From NCBI GenBank assembly GCA_003508835.1, contig PUFA01000092.1, forward strand, positions 1,674,001-1,738,000: DNA of 64,000 nt, given 5' to 3'. Under the pieces are notes generated by a model, which worked only from the letters and a program-made list of their open reading frames with translations, had not been told where the DNA came from and did no database searches. Each line of letters starts with the position of its first letter. Position 1 is the first letter of the stretch. Of the stretch, positions 35,990-49,126 are shown in pieces. Made by a program: the position numbers and the translations under genes. Origin of the DNA: Eonycteris spelaea. Lineage: Eukaryota; Chordata; Mammalia; Chiroptera; Pteropodidae.

Positions 35990-36780
35990 CTAAATGTGGA
36001 CAGAAAACTACATGTGTTGAGGAAAAGCTTTTCCGTGAAAGAGAAGAACAGAAACAAAGTAGAAAAAAAGCAACATAAACAAAGACAATGGAGCAAAATT
36101 AAAAATGTGATTATAGAAATAAAAACTTCAACAGAAGGATTAGAAGGTCAAGTGGGGACATTTCTAAGAAAAATAGAATAAAAAAAATGGGTAATAGAAA
36201 AGAGAAAATGGGAGTAGCAGCTTCATAGAGGTATAACATTAAATTGTAGAACTTTTAGAAAGGACATAAAAAAACAGGGAAAGACATTTTAGAAGAGATA
36301 ATAGAAATAATCTGAGCTATGTATGACTTGGCCTCCTGACTGAATGTAGTTTTGGAGTGTGTAGCACAGTGCATTCAAGGACTGCACACTTTGCTGTGTT
36401 GTCATGGAAGTTTAGAGCGCTCATTAAAGCCAGATCCTTTGAGCTTGCAGCTTAGAGGCAAGAGAGAAATGGAGTATAAAATCTGAATCTGAAAGGCAGA
36501 GCAGTTCTGGTTGCTAAAAATACTTGTTATACTTTTAAAATCTTGAAGAAAAATGATTTTCAATGTAGAATTTACTTTGTATTTGTGTGTGTGTTCAACC
36601 TGTCATTTAAATATGAAGGTAAATATGAAAAGACTTCATTATATACCCAGGAGAGAACAGTGAAAGGAAGTCCCAGAATGACATAAAGGAAGTCCCAGAA
36701 TGACAGCTGGCCAGCAGGCCTAGAGAGCACCATGCGAGGGGGAAGGGGGAGGTCAGGAGGAAGGTAGAAGGGCCTTGTGT
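35990..36780 (+). mobile_element. HAL1/L1ME-like relic
   Basis: A lysine-rich open piece (61 codons at 35996-36181, VEKKQHKQRQWSK, then TSTEGLEGQV) fits the old L1/HAL1 ORF1 region. About 36640-36780 carries the AGGAAGTCCCAGAATGACAG...TAGAGAGCACC phrase seen downstream in such elements. Highly decayed; the limits are approximate. Confidence 0.5.
36663..36705 (+). repeat. Tandem duplication, 21-mer with 22-bp period
   Basis: AAAGGAAGTCCCAGAATGACA occurs at 36663-36683 and again at 36685-36705, separated by one T. The two copies are identical, within the HAL1-like relic. Confidence 0.95.
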
Positions 36781-38279
36781 TTGGTTATGTCTTTTTTAGT
36801 AGTGTATTTGGCCTAAAAAGAAAAAAAAAAAAACCTGTTCTTTTATCACTTTAATAAAGAATTTAATATAAAGTGCATCTTGTAAAACACTATCAGTATT
36901 GAATGGAGATTTTGAGAAGACTGTACTTAATATGAACAACTAAAGTGAAGGATAAAAGGCTCAAACCATGAGTTAAAGAAATTTTTCTTTTGTGAAGAGT
37001 TCTCAATAGTTCTAATGGATTCTTTTCTAGGATGGTAATTCTTGTGAATTGAGAGTAAATTGTAGCTGAGTTGAATTTTAATTATTGAATAATCACTGTA
37101 TAATTAACTCTAAAAATGTATGAGATTATAAAAATAGTAACTGAGTACTTGAACTGAAGTTTTTGGATTCATTTGACCTTAATAACTAGAGACTTCATAA
37201 ATAAAGTTGGTACTGTAAAAACTCGAAATTTATTTTGGTGTAGGTTGAAAGCAGCAGCTTTAAAGGAAAACATTCGTAGCTACATTGGTGGTTATGGATA
37301 AAGGCAAGATGCCCAAAGTGCAGTAGAGAGGGTTTTCATTGTAAGATCTACTTAAAAACCAGAACAAAACAGTTTGCTTACTTCTAACTCTGTTTAGGAA
37401 AACTGAAGCCCTTTAATCCTATAAATAGTATTCCTTTGCTATGTCATGCTTAATGAGCTGGGAAGATGTGTGAAGCTTTGGATCATATAATCACTGTTTT
37501 TTACATTTTAGAGTGATCAGTTATTTTTGTGAAAAACTAGTTGGTTAACTTTTTAAGTGCCTTAACAAAACCATTATGTTTTTATGAAACTTTTTTTTTT
37601 ATGAGAGAGCATAGAAACATCAATTGTGTTTGTCTCAAGTCTTGCTGTGAAAAATCAAAAGTCCAAGCCAACTTTTCTACTCAGAATAATCCCCATTATA
37701 ATGTTTGATTCATTCGGCGACTTATAAATCTACTTTTTATTGAAATCTGCTTTAAAAGCACTTGACTCACCTAAACTTTGCCAACTATTTGGTAAAACTG
37801 TGTTTTTTATACATGTTTTGAGAACTTATGTTAATTAATTTATGTATCCAACACATTTATGTGAAAGGCCAAGTTGAATGGTATGCAGTGAATATTCACA
37901 TCTGATTTGAGGGCTATTTACAGTCCAATAGATTGTAACAATCAGAAAAATCCAGTTACTGAATAAATAACCTTAGAATATGATTGTCATGATGAATTTG
38001 CTACTTAGTGGACATATGAGACAAAGTCTTATAAAACTAATGGCCAGTTAATAATATTGATACATAAGAGATTACATTTCTTATCTAGTATTAATTTTTC
38101 TTTTAGTTATATTTGAAACACCCAGTCAGGTCTTAAGCCTATTCATTTTATTGGTTTGTTCGTCATGTTTTCATTAATTATTTGCTACTATCTGGTATCT
38201 ATCCCATTCTGTCATTCTCTCTAATACTGCCCTACTTTTGATGTTTATTTTTTCTCTCATTAATTGGATTCTTACACAC

Positions 38280-38700
38280 AGTCTCTTCTACCAGAACACA
38301 GTGATCTTTCAAATATGCAAATCTAATCAGATGGTTCTCTATTGCCTGTAGAATAAAGAATGAGAGTTAAGGCCCTTTATACTTCCGTTTGAATTTGCCT
38401 TTCCAGCTTCATCTTGCACTGAGCCTTTTTCTCCTCTTCCTACTCAATACACCTTCCAGTTTGTTTCACATTTTTGAATTGCTGCTTTTGCTATTTCATC
38501 TCTCTAAAATACCCCTCCCTAATTTTCTATTTGTTGAAATCCTTGGAACTTCAAGATCCAGCTTAAATTACTCTCTCTCTAAAGTGTCAGTCTCCCTGTT
38601 TTGACTTCAGCTAGCAGTTGAGTAATCCTGTCTGGATGCTCTCATATAAGAGTATTTTACGTTTTTGATTCGTTACTTATGTGAATGGAACACCTCAGCT
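38280..38700 (+). mobile_element. L2 LINE 3' region
   Basis: CTAATCAGATGGTTCTCTAT, AAGGCCCTTTATACTTCC, TTGAAATCCTTGGAAC, AGATCCAGCTTAAATTACTC and CTCCCTGTTTTGAC keep L2 order. The 71-codon open frame in it is incidental. Confidence 0.65.
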
Positions 38701-40029
38701 ATGGAAGAACAATGATGTTTATAGGTGAGAGAGGGACAAAGATGATAAACTGGGGAAAAGCAATGTGAACATAGTGAATATCATCAATGTTTGAAATTTT
38801 TGGATTACTATTTAAAGAAACTATTAGCCCTGGGAAGTTAATAAGGCAAACAAATGTAGACTTGTTTGTAAAGCAAGAAAATACTTGGCTTGTTTTTTTT
38901 CTACTAATTTACTTACTAACAGGTAAGATTTCTATCGCTTGGGATTTGAATCCTTTAATCTCACGGAATTAAGATGGTCTTTATGTCTTGATTTTTGCCT
39001 TTTTTTGGCGGAAGCTAAATTACTGTTCTCAGATAGGGAAAAGATAGTATAGACAGAATAAAGGTGGTATAGAAAAGACAGAAAAGGCGGTATAGACTCC
39101 TAACTTTACCCACATTGCAGTGATCAGAGACAGTGCACAGCACTGGTTTTTTGGTTACTCCCCCCACCCCACTCCCAGGCATTAGGGTACCTGGAATATT
39201 ATCACTTTAGTTATTCCACTCCAACTCCCAAAATAATTAGTTTAAATTCTTTTAATGGCAATAGGAGATAACGTTTGTAATTTTTGGATCATATTTCTGT
39301 ATGTGCTTTTTTTTTCTTTTTTTTTTTTTAATGCTATTAAACAGTATATGATTGACTCTAAGGCTTCCACCCATGAATCCTAGGGCACTCTGTTGAGGAC
39401 TAATTTTGGAAGAGTCAAGTATGATATTTAACTCTATTTAATTAAAAGTTAAAAACAATTAATGCCTTGTTAAAAAATTGCCTTTCTAGTTATTAAGAAC
39501 ATTCTATTAGAGGCCCATCTCAGTAAATAATGAGCTCAACTGTGTCAAATGATGCTTCATATTCCTGCTTCGTGATAAGTGGGAATGCCAGCTCTCAATG
39601 AACATTTACCTTTATTTTTTGTTTAATTCTTATTTGCTTTTTATTGAGTCACATAGACATGTGATATCAGCCTTTACTTTAACCAAAGAAAATTCAGAAT
39701 TGGTATGAGGACGAACAGATATGAACAGGTCTACACTACCAGTCAGAAACACATTTCATGAGGTATGTTCCATGACAAAATCAAGAGGAGCCAGGACATG
39801 GGTGCAGCTGAAAAGTACTGAGGTTCCCATCTCTAGGGCATTCAGGTACAAGTGGTTCTCTTTAATCTCTTTGTGGTATTTAAAAATATCTAAGGGAGGT
39901 TTGTATTTGCTATGATGGAGCCTGGAGTAGGCTAACTAAAGTGTCAGATTTCTCTGCTTTTGGTTTCTTTTATGTCACTGCAATCACATTAGCTGTTTTA
40001 TAGTTGGCAGGATTATAAAATTAATGAAT

Positions 40030-40620
40030 TTAATAAAAACTTTTTTTGTGCCAACCCCTGTTCTGGACTTCTAGGTTCAGAGCAGTGAATAAAACACAGT
40101 CCTTGGATTGAAGACACTACATTCTAAATTAGTAAAATATATAAGTATGTCATTATGTTAAGTATTATAGAAAAAACAAAATAGGGAAGAGTATTAGGGT
40201 GTAGTGGTGGGTGGGAGATAATTTGTGAAAGGTCTTGTGAGCCACTTTTATGTGAGTGAGATGGGGTATGGGTAATGTTAAAGGCCTTAAGATTAGATGA
40301 GATAAACAAGGAGATGAGAGTGGATGTAGAGAAGGCCCAAAGGTTGATTCCCAAGAGTTTCTGATTTTGAAAGATAAGGAGGACTTAACCAAAGGAGACC
40401 AAAAAGGAGGTAAGGCAATACAGGAAGAAAATCAGAAGAGTGAGTTATCTTGAAGTAAGTGCTTCAAGGAGAGAGTACTGACCTGTATCAAATGATGCTT
40501 CATATTTGAGTAAGATGAGAATTGAAAATTGATCATGTGATGCAGCAGTGTGGAGGAGGTCATCTGTGATCTTGATGGCTGGGGACAGGGACATTAGTCT
40601 GATAGGAATGGGTTCAAGAG
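40030..40620 (+). mobile_element. Ancient interspersed repeat, family not assigned
   Basis: TTCTGGACTTCTAGG, GCAGTGAATAAAACACAGTC, AAGACACTACATTCTAAATT, GGTCTTGTGAGCCACTTTTA: a longer copy of the same old family. The overlapping minus-strand frames (40124-40392) are not coding. Confidence 0.5.
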
Positions 40621-41339
40621 AGGATGAGAAGAAAGAAAATAGAAATAGTAAATATGGGTAGTGAATGGAAATGGTTTAGTAGTGAAAAGGGAAAATTTGA
40701 TGATGAGAAAAAGAGAAAGAGATAGGTATTATTGAAATACTTGTGTGGCCCAGAAGGGATAGGATATGGTGGGTAAGCAGAGGGATTGGTCTTAGACATG
40801 AGTGAGAATCATTTGGCCTTAGTGATAGAGGAGAAAGCACAATATATGGATACAGAGACAGTTTGGTAAGTAGATGTGGTGAAAGCTTTGATTATCCTAA
40901 AAAGTGAGAAAATGTTGACTTTTTACAGATAGTTTGGTAGATATGACCTTCAAAGCATGTGGGCTGGGAATGGAAGTAATTAAAATAAATTTGAAAAAAT
41001 TTCAAAAATATAGTTCAAGTTTCTCATTTTGTAAAATATTGCAATTTTTATCACGTGTTTTTATTAATGTCAATTCAGAAACAGCAATGTAATGATATTT
41101 TATAACTGAATCAGTGAAATGAAAAATTCCAAATGCTCCCATCCATTTGATTCTTTCTCTGACTCTCAGCCAGTCATTTAAACGTAATATTAATTGGAAG
41201 ACAAAATTAAGTCCACGTATTAGCATGTTTGCCTTTTAGCATGGACTGCTCAAGCCACGAAATTCCAGTATGTTCTTACTTGTAAAGAATTAAAGAATTT
41301 AAATCAAAATCTAAATTAGGACTTTACAAGTAAGAAATC

Positions 41340-41645
41340 ATAAACAGGACCTTTTGGATGCCGGGCCATGTGCTGAACTGACATTCATGCGTCCTTGTGA
41401 TTGGGCCAGTGAGCTCACTCTCATGACATCATGGTGGTGTACTGCGGACAGGCAGGACACTCTCAGATGTGTGCAAGAGCAGTGAGATGCACTAAAAACA
41501 ATTCAACGCAAATGCCAAGATGACTGCTGACAGCAGTGTAATAATAGTAAAAGTGAAAAGGAATAATCTACCCTGACTAAAGCTTGAGATGTTACATTTT
41601 CAAGGCACGTTATGGTGGGTTGAAAAAAGATCTCACGTCAGGGGA
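41340..41645. other. CpG-containing block of unknown origin
   Basis: GGATGCCGGGCCATGTGC, TGGGCCAGTGAGCTCACTC and CATGACATCATGGTGGTG give it a composition unlike the flanks. No coding frame, no terminal repeats seen. Confidence 0.3.
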
Positions 41646-41879
41646 AAGAAATACCTGTCTTGTTTATAGATTGACAATGCCCCCCCCCAAATTTTTTTGT
41701 TAATGAAAGAAGTAGTAAGGGTTTTCATAAAGACTTTACTTTTAAATGGTTTATTTCTTATGCTATTAAAAAAATTGGTTAAGACAACTTAGTATTATAC
41801 AACCAGGTCTTCTTCCAGATCTAGTGACAAGTATAAACCACTGATGTGGACAAGAAGCTTGATTAGGCAATGATGTGTG

Positions 41880-42085
41880 CAGTGATTATAGATTTGCAGT
41901 TGGGGTCACACAGGATTCTGATCTTGCCCCTACGCTTGTTTCTTAGGTGTCTCTGTTTAGGCAACTTGCCTAAACTTCTGAACTCCAGTTTCAAAATGGA
42001 GGTACCTCCCACAGTTGGTAAAATTAAATGAGATAAAATGTTAGAGTACTTTCGTGCATGTCTGGTACATAGTGAATGGTCCATG
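41880..42085 (+). mobile_element. MIR SINE abutting an L1 fragment
   Basis: GTTTAGGCAACTTGCCTAAA, CTCCAGTTTCAAAATGGAGG, AATTAAATGAGATAAAATG and GTACATAGTGAATGG are sense MIR order. Confidence 0.7.
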
Positions 42086-42099
42086 AAATGTTGTGTTTT

Positions 42100-44440
42100 G
42101 TTGTTTCCCTTGACTGAGCTGAAGTGTTCTGTTCCTAGGTGTACGGATAGATTGAGATTTTTCTCGTATCTTGAGGTAGGCCTGTAGTGCTGTGGATTCG
42201 CCTCTTAGAACTGCTCTGGCTGTGTCCCATAGATTTTTCATTTTCATTTGTTTGAGATATCTTCTCATTTCTTCCATGATCTTCTTGTTACCCCATTCAC
42301 TGTTCAGTAACATGTTATTTAGCTTCCATGTGTTTGTGTGTTTTTCAGTTTTCCTCTCGTAATTGATTTCTAATTTTCATATCATTGTGACTGGAGAAGA
42401 TGCTCGATATGATTTCAGTCTTCTTAAATTTTTTGAGACTTGTTTTGTGGCCTAACATGTGGTATGTCCTGGAAAATGTTCCATGTGCACTTGAGAAGAA
42501 TGTATATTCTGCTGCTTTGGGGTGAAATGTTCTAAAAATATTAATTAACTCCATGTGGTCTAATGTGTCATTTAAAGCTGCTCTTTCCTGTTGATTCTGT
42601 CCACTGGTGTCAATGGGGTGTTAAAGTTCTTACTGTGACTGCATTACTGTCAATCTATGTCCGTCAATATTCGCTTTATATATTTAGGTGCTCCTATTTA
42701 GGTGCATAAATGTTTACAGAGGTTATGTCCAGCTTGTTGGGTTGATCCCTTTATAATTATAAAATGTCTTTTATCATTATGAAATGTCCTTCTTTGTTGT
42801 CATAGCCTTTGTTTTAAAGTCTGTTTTGTCTAAGTATTGCTACCTCGGCTTTTTATTTTTTCCTTTCCATTTGCATGAAATACCTTTTTCCATCTCTACT
42901 TTCAGTCTCTGTCTTTCCATCTGAAGTGGGTCTCTTGTAGGCAGCATACGTATGGGTCTTGTTTTCTTATCCGTTTAGCTACCCTTTCTCTTTTGATTAG
43001 AGCACTTAATCCATTTACATTTAAAGTAGTTATTGATAGGTATGTAGTTATTGCTATTTTATTATTCATATTTTTAATCTCTTCTTTTTCTCCTCCTCCT
43101 CCCTGCACCTCCTTAACATTGGCTTGGTGGTGATGAACTCCTTTAGCTTTTTCTTGTCTAGGAAGCTCTTTGTCTCTCCTTTGATTGTAAATGATAGCCT
43201 TTTTGGGTAGAGTTATCTTGGTTGTAGGTCCTTGCTTTTCATCACTTTTGAGTATTTCATGCCATTGCCTTTTGACTTGTAAAGTTTCTGTTGAGAAATC
43301 AGCTGATAGTCTTGTGGGAGCTCCCTTGTAGTTAACTTTTTCTCTTGCTGCTTATAATATTCTCTTTGCCTTTAACCTTTGGCATTTTAATGATGATGTT
43401 TCTTGGTGTGGGCCTCTTTCAATTCATCTCATTTGGAAGGCTGCACTTCCGGGGCTTGTATGTCTTATTTCCTTCACCAGGTTAGGGAAGATTTTTCATT
43501 ATTTCTTGAAATAGGTTTTCAGTCCCTTACTCTCTTCTCTTCTCCTTCTGGTACCCTTGTGATGTGAATGTTGGTATGCTTGATTTTGTCCAGAAGTTTC
43601 TTAAACTATCCTTATTTTGGGAAGTTTTTTCTTTTTGCTCTTCTGATTGGGTATTTTTTTGCTACTTTGTCTTCCACATAGCTGATTTGATCCTCTGCTT
43701 CATCAATCTGTTGATTCCCTCTAATGTAGCCTTCATTTCAGTTCTTATATTTTTCATTTCTGACTGGTTCTTTTTTATGTTTTCTGTCTCCATTTTTATG
43801 TTTTCCATCTTCATTTTTATGCTTCCTGTCTCTTTGTGAAATTTCTTACTGAGTTCATCTACTCTTCCCCTAAGTCCATTGAGCATCCTTATAACCGGTG
43901 TTTTGAACTCCACATCTGGTAGATTGCTTATCTCTATTTCATTTAGTTATTTTTCTGTAGTTTTGTCCTGTTCTTTCACTTGGGATATGTTTCTTTGTCT
44001 CCTCATTTTGGCTGACTCCTGTGTTTGTTTCTATGAATTAGGTAGGTCTACAACATCTCTTGGTTTTGGAAGATTGCCCTTATTTGTAGTAGATGTCCTG
44101 TGGGGCACATTGACACAGTCTCTTCTATCACTTGAGCTGGGGCTCATGTATGTCCCTTGTGCGGATTGTGTGCTCATTTGTTGCAATTGAACCTTGATTG
44201 TTGTTGGCATGTCAGTGGGAGGGATTGACCTTCAAGCTGACTGGCCTGAGGAATGGCTATGACTACATTGGAGGAGCTTTTGTAGGGGTTACCCCATGTA
44301 GTGGGATTCGCTTTAATGGGGCTCTGTGCCTGCCAAGTCTCCCTGTGGGTGTGTTTGACTAGCTGCCTTGAACTTCATACCAGCTGTGAGAAGATTCCGT
44401 TCATCTGCAGTTCTTCCTTTGTGTGATATATGCGCATCAT
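42100..44440 (-). mobile_element. L1 fragment: 5'UTR, ORF1 and start of ORF2, lacking its 3' end
   Basis: Antisense L1. Reading leftward from about 44440: a GC-richer 5'UTR-like part, then ORF1 remnants (83 codons at 43662-43913, coiled-coil-like, with repeated EN/MK heptads and KKNQSEMKNI), then the ORF2 endonuclease start at 43108-42902 (LNVNGLSALIKRERVAK and QDPYVCCLQETHF, with the catalytic ET pair in context), then more ORF2 to about 42100 (reversed TGTTCTGTTCCTAGG region). Frames are broken throughout. Most L1 copies keep the 3' end and lose the 5' end; this one is the opposite, so it has been cut by a later deletion or rearrangement next to the MIR at 41880-42085. Confidence 0.85.
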
Positions 44441-46839
44441 ACATTCATACACATCCCATTTGTAGAGTTAAAATAACTGAGTTTTAAGAATTAGAGTATA
44501 ACTTTATTGACTTTCCTAGATATTATTGGTTCATTTATGAAAGATTGATAGAGTTACAATGGAGTAATACCTTCTACCCTTCCTTTTTATTTGTATGTCT
44601 CTCAGAGTTTTTTCTCCTGATCATAGCATTTGAGATTGTTTGTTTCTTTAATGAATTTTCAGGATAACTGTGGCCTGAATTGGATTGAACTTTAGGGTCA
44701 CCTCTTAAAACAACCCTGCTAATTATAGGTGAAAATCTTCAACTTCTATTTTGGGACATTTTAGCAGAGTTAAAATGGCAGAGACATCACAGATGCGTTT
44801 AAAAGACTAAGGATTGTTCAGACTTATCACCTTGATTGATTAGAGTATACCATCTAGATTGTGGTTTTGCTTACAGGTAGATCTTTTAGTCCCTGAAAAA
44901 TGGAGTAATATTGACCCAAAGCCTGCAATTTAAGCTGCAGAGTATTTCAACTGGAGCAGAGTGGAGCTGTTTTGCACAGGCAGGATCCTTCTGGAGAAAA
45001 GACCTTTTGGTTTGAAGATCAGCTTGTTTCTTGAAATTTGATTGTTTTTTTCATTAACAACTTATTGGGAGAACAACATTGTCCATTCATGGAGAAAATG
45101 AATTAAAGTCTGTAGTATTTTACAAATCCATTTTTGGAAGACCAACAAACTTAAGAAGTAACTTTGTATCGAGCACTAATTATAAATCTAGGTAAGTTCT
45201 AGATATAATCTTGGACAGTAAATAAGGTTAGTCAAGTATGAAAAATTTAACTCATTTACGTAATATCACTATTCAGATATTTTAACATGTGTAAAAAGAA
45301 ATTTTGAGCTTCTGAAATAAACTGGGATATTTAGTCTTTGAAGAATACAGGACTTTCTGTAGATTGTGGTTTTGTCTATGTTTTGTTCATATTGATTGTC
45401 CACATATATTATTTGAATTGTCTAAATTCAAATATGTTTTGTGGTAATAATTTAGGAGTTTGTATCTGAAATGTTTGATTTCTTCTCTGAAAATCTGTAA
45501 CAAAATCATATAACCAATTTTTACAGTTCACATTGTATATATTTGGAGTAATTTCCCTAATAGTGTCACTTTTCAAATCATCATATAAAATATTTTAAAT
45601 ATTTAACAATTATATAATAAACTTATTAATAAAATATTTACTGTTATTACCCTCGTTTCTTGGTTAGTGAGTTAATCTTAGCTATTACCAATTAAGTTGA
45701 AGTTAGCTTTGATTTTCTGAGGCTATATCTAATAATCAAGTGGTAATGGACCTAGCTCTAAATATTAATCAGTACATTGGGCTTTCTAAGATTATATTTG
45801 AAAGTACAATTCTATAACCTTTGTAAAAAATGATCAGTCATTAGGACCATTGCTGTGATCAACCAGACCTACTACTATTAAAATCAAAAAGAGTTTCCAT
45901 AGCTGGCCTAGACATTTCTCTTTTTTGATGTCTTAGACCTAAAAACAGATTTCTGTATTTTCTCATCAATATCTAAGCCTAAAACAGTTGCTGGTACCTA
46001 ATATGTACTGAATAGTCATTGAAAAATTAAAAAAAGTGAATATAAAAATTGCTTCTTAATCATGCTGAGATAGTCAATTTTTAGTTCTTGTTATCTTGAG
46101 ATGTTTTCTTATATTTCTTTGTCATCATTTTAGACTTCATGGTAGATATTTTCTCCCCATTTTTAATGAATTTTTATTGCTGATAAAACCAAGATATTCA
46201 CAACAAAGTTCAATACTAATGTTTAATAAATGCATAATATGATAGTATAGCAATTCAGTAATTCCTGTACTTTGTACAACTAGCTGAATAAGATTAACCT
46301 GGAGATGTTTTCTAGGAAGGCATTTTCAAAGGTAATTTAGTGACTAAAGGGAACGCTGCCGAAATGTTTTTGAGAATTTTAGTATATAAATAAGTTCTTA
46401 TGGAACTGAAATGCTCAATAAAAGATTGTGCTAGGTACACACACACAACACACCAGTCATGGCCAACTGTTACCTGGTGCCCAGTTTTTTCAGTATCTGG
46501 ACACGAGGGAAGCTAATAGCCTTCAGGACACACTGATACAGATGAGAGAAGTTGCCAGTTTAAAGCTTATGTGCCAAAGGTATATATAACATTCTTTTGA
46601 TCAGCAAGGCCAGGGCCTGGCCAAATGAAAGAGTAGTCTTTTTAGAAGGCAAATTTGATACATCTGTGCCACTCCCTTACCCTTACTCCCTTACCCCCAA
46701 CTAGAATTTAAGATCCTGGAGGGCAGGGATTTTTGCCAGTTTTGTTTACTGCTCTGTTCCAAGCGGTTGTTTTCCTAGCAACCTGCTAAAGAGGGATCAC
46801 TAGTAATAATAATACATTTTTTTTTTAAAGCAGAGTTCA
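44441..46839. other. Apparently unique AT-rich intronic sequence
   Basis: Nothing recognisable except a short L2-like phrase (ATCCTGGAGGGCAGGGATT) near 46710 and a small CA run near 46440. Confidence 0.45.
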
Positions 46840-47870
46840 TTCCCATGAATGCATAGGCAAAAAATATCCATCAAATTCCATGAACAGCCAAGGTGGCAAG
46901 GCAGCTTAGAAAGAAAATGAAAAATCTCCAGAAAATAAACTTAAAGATATAGAAATATGCAATTTAAATGACAGAGAATTCAAGATGGCAGTTCTGCAAA
47001 AACGCAACAAGATGCAAGAGAACTCAAGCAGTTTAATGAACTCAGAAATAAAAGAAATGAACAAAAAGAATACTTTACTAAAGAGATCGAAACTTTAAAA
47101 AAAAAGAACCAAATAGAACTTCTGGAGCTGAAGAACTCAGTAAGGAGATGAAGAATGAAATAGTGAGCTTAGGAAATAGAGCTGACCAGATGGAGAAGAG
47201 AATTAGTGATATCAATGACAGAAATCTGGAAATGACACAGATGGCAGTAGAGGGAGACTGGGAAGTAAAAAAGAAAAAAAGAAAACTCTACAGGAATTAT
47301 TTGACACCATTAGAAACGGCAATAAGGATAATGGATGAGGAAGAAGAACAGGAGAAGGGAACAGAGAGGCTATTCAAACAGTGGACAAGAACTTCCCAAA
47401 CCTATGGAAAGAACTGGATCCCTGATCCAAGAAGCAAACAGAACACCTATCTCAATCCAAAGATACCTCCTACAAGGCACATTATATTAAAAATTGTCAG
47501 GAATTAATGACAAAGAAAGAATTTTCAAGGCAGCCAGGGAAAAGAAATGGTAATCTATAAAGGTAAACCCATTAGATTATCATTGAATTTTTTTAGCAGA
47601 AGCTGTACAAGCTAGGAGGGAGTACGATCAAATATTCAACTACTGAAAGAGAGAAATTACCAGGCAAGAATAATATATCCAGCAAAGTTCTCTTTTAGAT
47701 ATAGAGAAATAAAGACCTCTTCAGACATACAGAAGCTGGGGGATTTTCCACTAGAAGGCCTGAAATTACAGGAAATACCAAAGGAGGTTTTCCTATCTGA
47801 AGCAAAAAGACAAAAAAGATACAAAACCATGAGTAAGATGACTAACAGACAGACAGAAACAGAAGGTTGT
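46840..47870 (+). mobile_element. HAL1-like (L1 ORF1-only) element
   Basis: Sense-strand relic of L1-type ORF1 without ORF2. Visible pieces: a coiled-coil-rich N-terminal part (119 open codons at 47148-47507, with LGNRADQMEKRISDINDRN and an EEEEQEKG stretch), then about 47580-47870 with AGCAGAAGCTGTACAAGCTAGGAGG, AGGCAAGAATAATATATCCAG and AGACATACAGAAGCTGGGG, the C-terminal order typical of HAL1. Nothing like an endonuclease or reverse transcriptase follows. Multiple stops show it is inactive. Confidence 0.65.
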
Positions 47871-49126
47871 AACCCTATTATAAAGATCCATGAGGCCAGA
47901 CCTTGTCTCTTTTTGCCCACCATATCCTCAATGCCTGGCAATTTGTGCTACATAATAGATGGCTAAAAAAATAGGTTAACAGAATGAATGGCTGTGGAAG
48001 GCAGTCTTACTAAGAGTTCTTATCCTGTTTAGTGCTTTTTTCTTTCTTTTTGATATCTTATTCCAGCTCTTTCAACCCAACTCTAAATTACTTTTAGCTA
48101 CTGCTCAATTGCTAATACCCTTGCTAATAAAATACAAAGGCATTATAATTGTCACAGCTATAATTTTTCAAGGGTAATTTTTGAAGGTAATGGTATTGAC
48201 ATAGCAGGTGATAGCTCATATTTTGTGGTCTGGATCTACTTGTTCTACTCATGACACATAGTCATCACTGGAGTTGCAGAAAAATGAATATGGATATGTA
48301 TATACTTGTCACTCTAACCTCCAATATGTTTGCTTCCCAGAGAGACTCTTGATGATATGCTACTTGTCTTTCAACAAGAATAAATGGAAGGTTAGCATAG
48401 TATGTCTAAAAAGCTACAGATTACCTTTTATAGATTACTTACTGCTACTGTAAATTACTTCTATAGATTACTATGGTGCTTACTTTAAAAATATGAGTTG
48501 TCAAGTACTAAAAATGAGAGTTTTCAGTTACTTATAAGGTATTAGAGAGTGTTCCCACTTTTCCTGAATAACTTTGAATTTTTAAATCTGTTCCAGTGAT
48601 TTATAGTTTTTTTCTTTTTTTAATTTGTACTCCTGCAGTGCATATGTAGTCAGCTTTTCATGTGCTTAAGTACAGTAGCACTGGAATTGAGACTGTCTTT
48701 TTAAACTCCTTTATAATATCTTCTTAAGTACTATTCATGTGCAAACATGCTTATTTAGTAAGTATGAATGTTAGAAGAAGACAAGTTTAGATAAGAACCT
48801 AGGCCAGATTCACCTGGTCTAAGGGCAGTGGATGTCTGATGTTGGCTCAATGTGGCTGTCTCTTGGGTCAAACTGCTCCAGTTTGGACTGATAGTTTGCC
48901 TAAGTACAGAGTTCTAGATAGAAATAATTTTCCTCCAGAATTGAAAAGGCATTACATAGACTTCCTACTTTCAGTGTTGCTGAAGCCATTTGATTCATGA
49001 ACCTTGGGATATGACCAGTGTTTTTTCCCTCCTTTTTTCTCTTATTTCTAGAAGTGTGTGCACCTTCTCTTTACTTCCGGTGTTCGAAATTTGACATGGT
49101 GTCTTTTTTCCAGTTATTGTATTGAG
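47871..49126. other. Unassigned intronic sequence
   Basis: AT-rich and without clear repeats between the HAL1-like relic and the hAT element. Confidence 0.4.

Noticed and set aside
43564..44190. Plus-strand frames of 91 and 103 codons
   Set aside because: They are the reverse of L1 ORF1 and 5'UTR.
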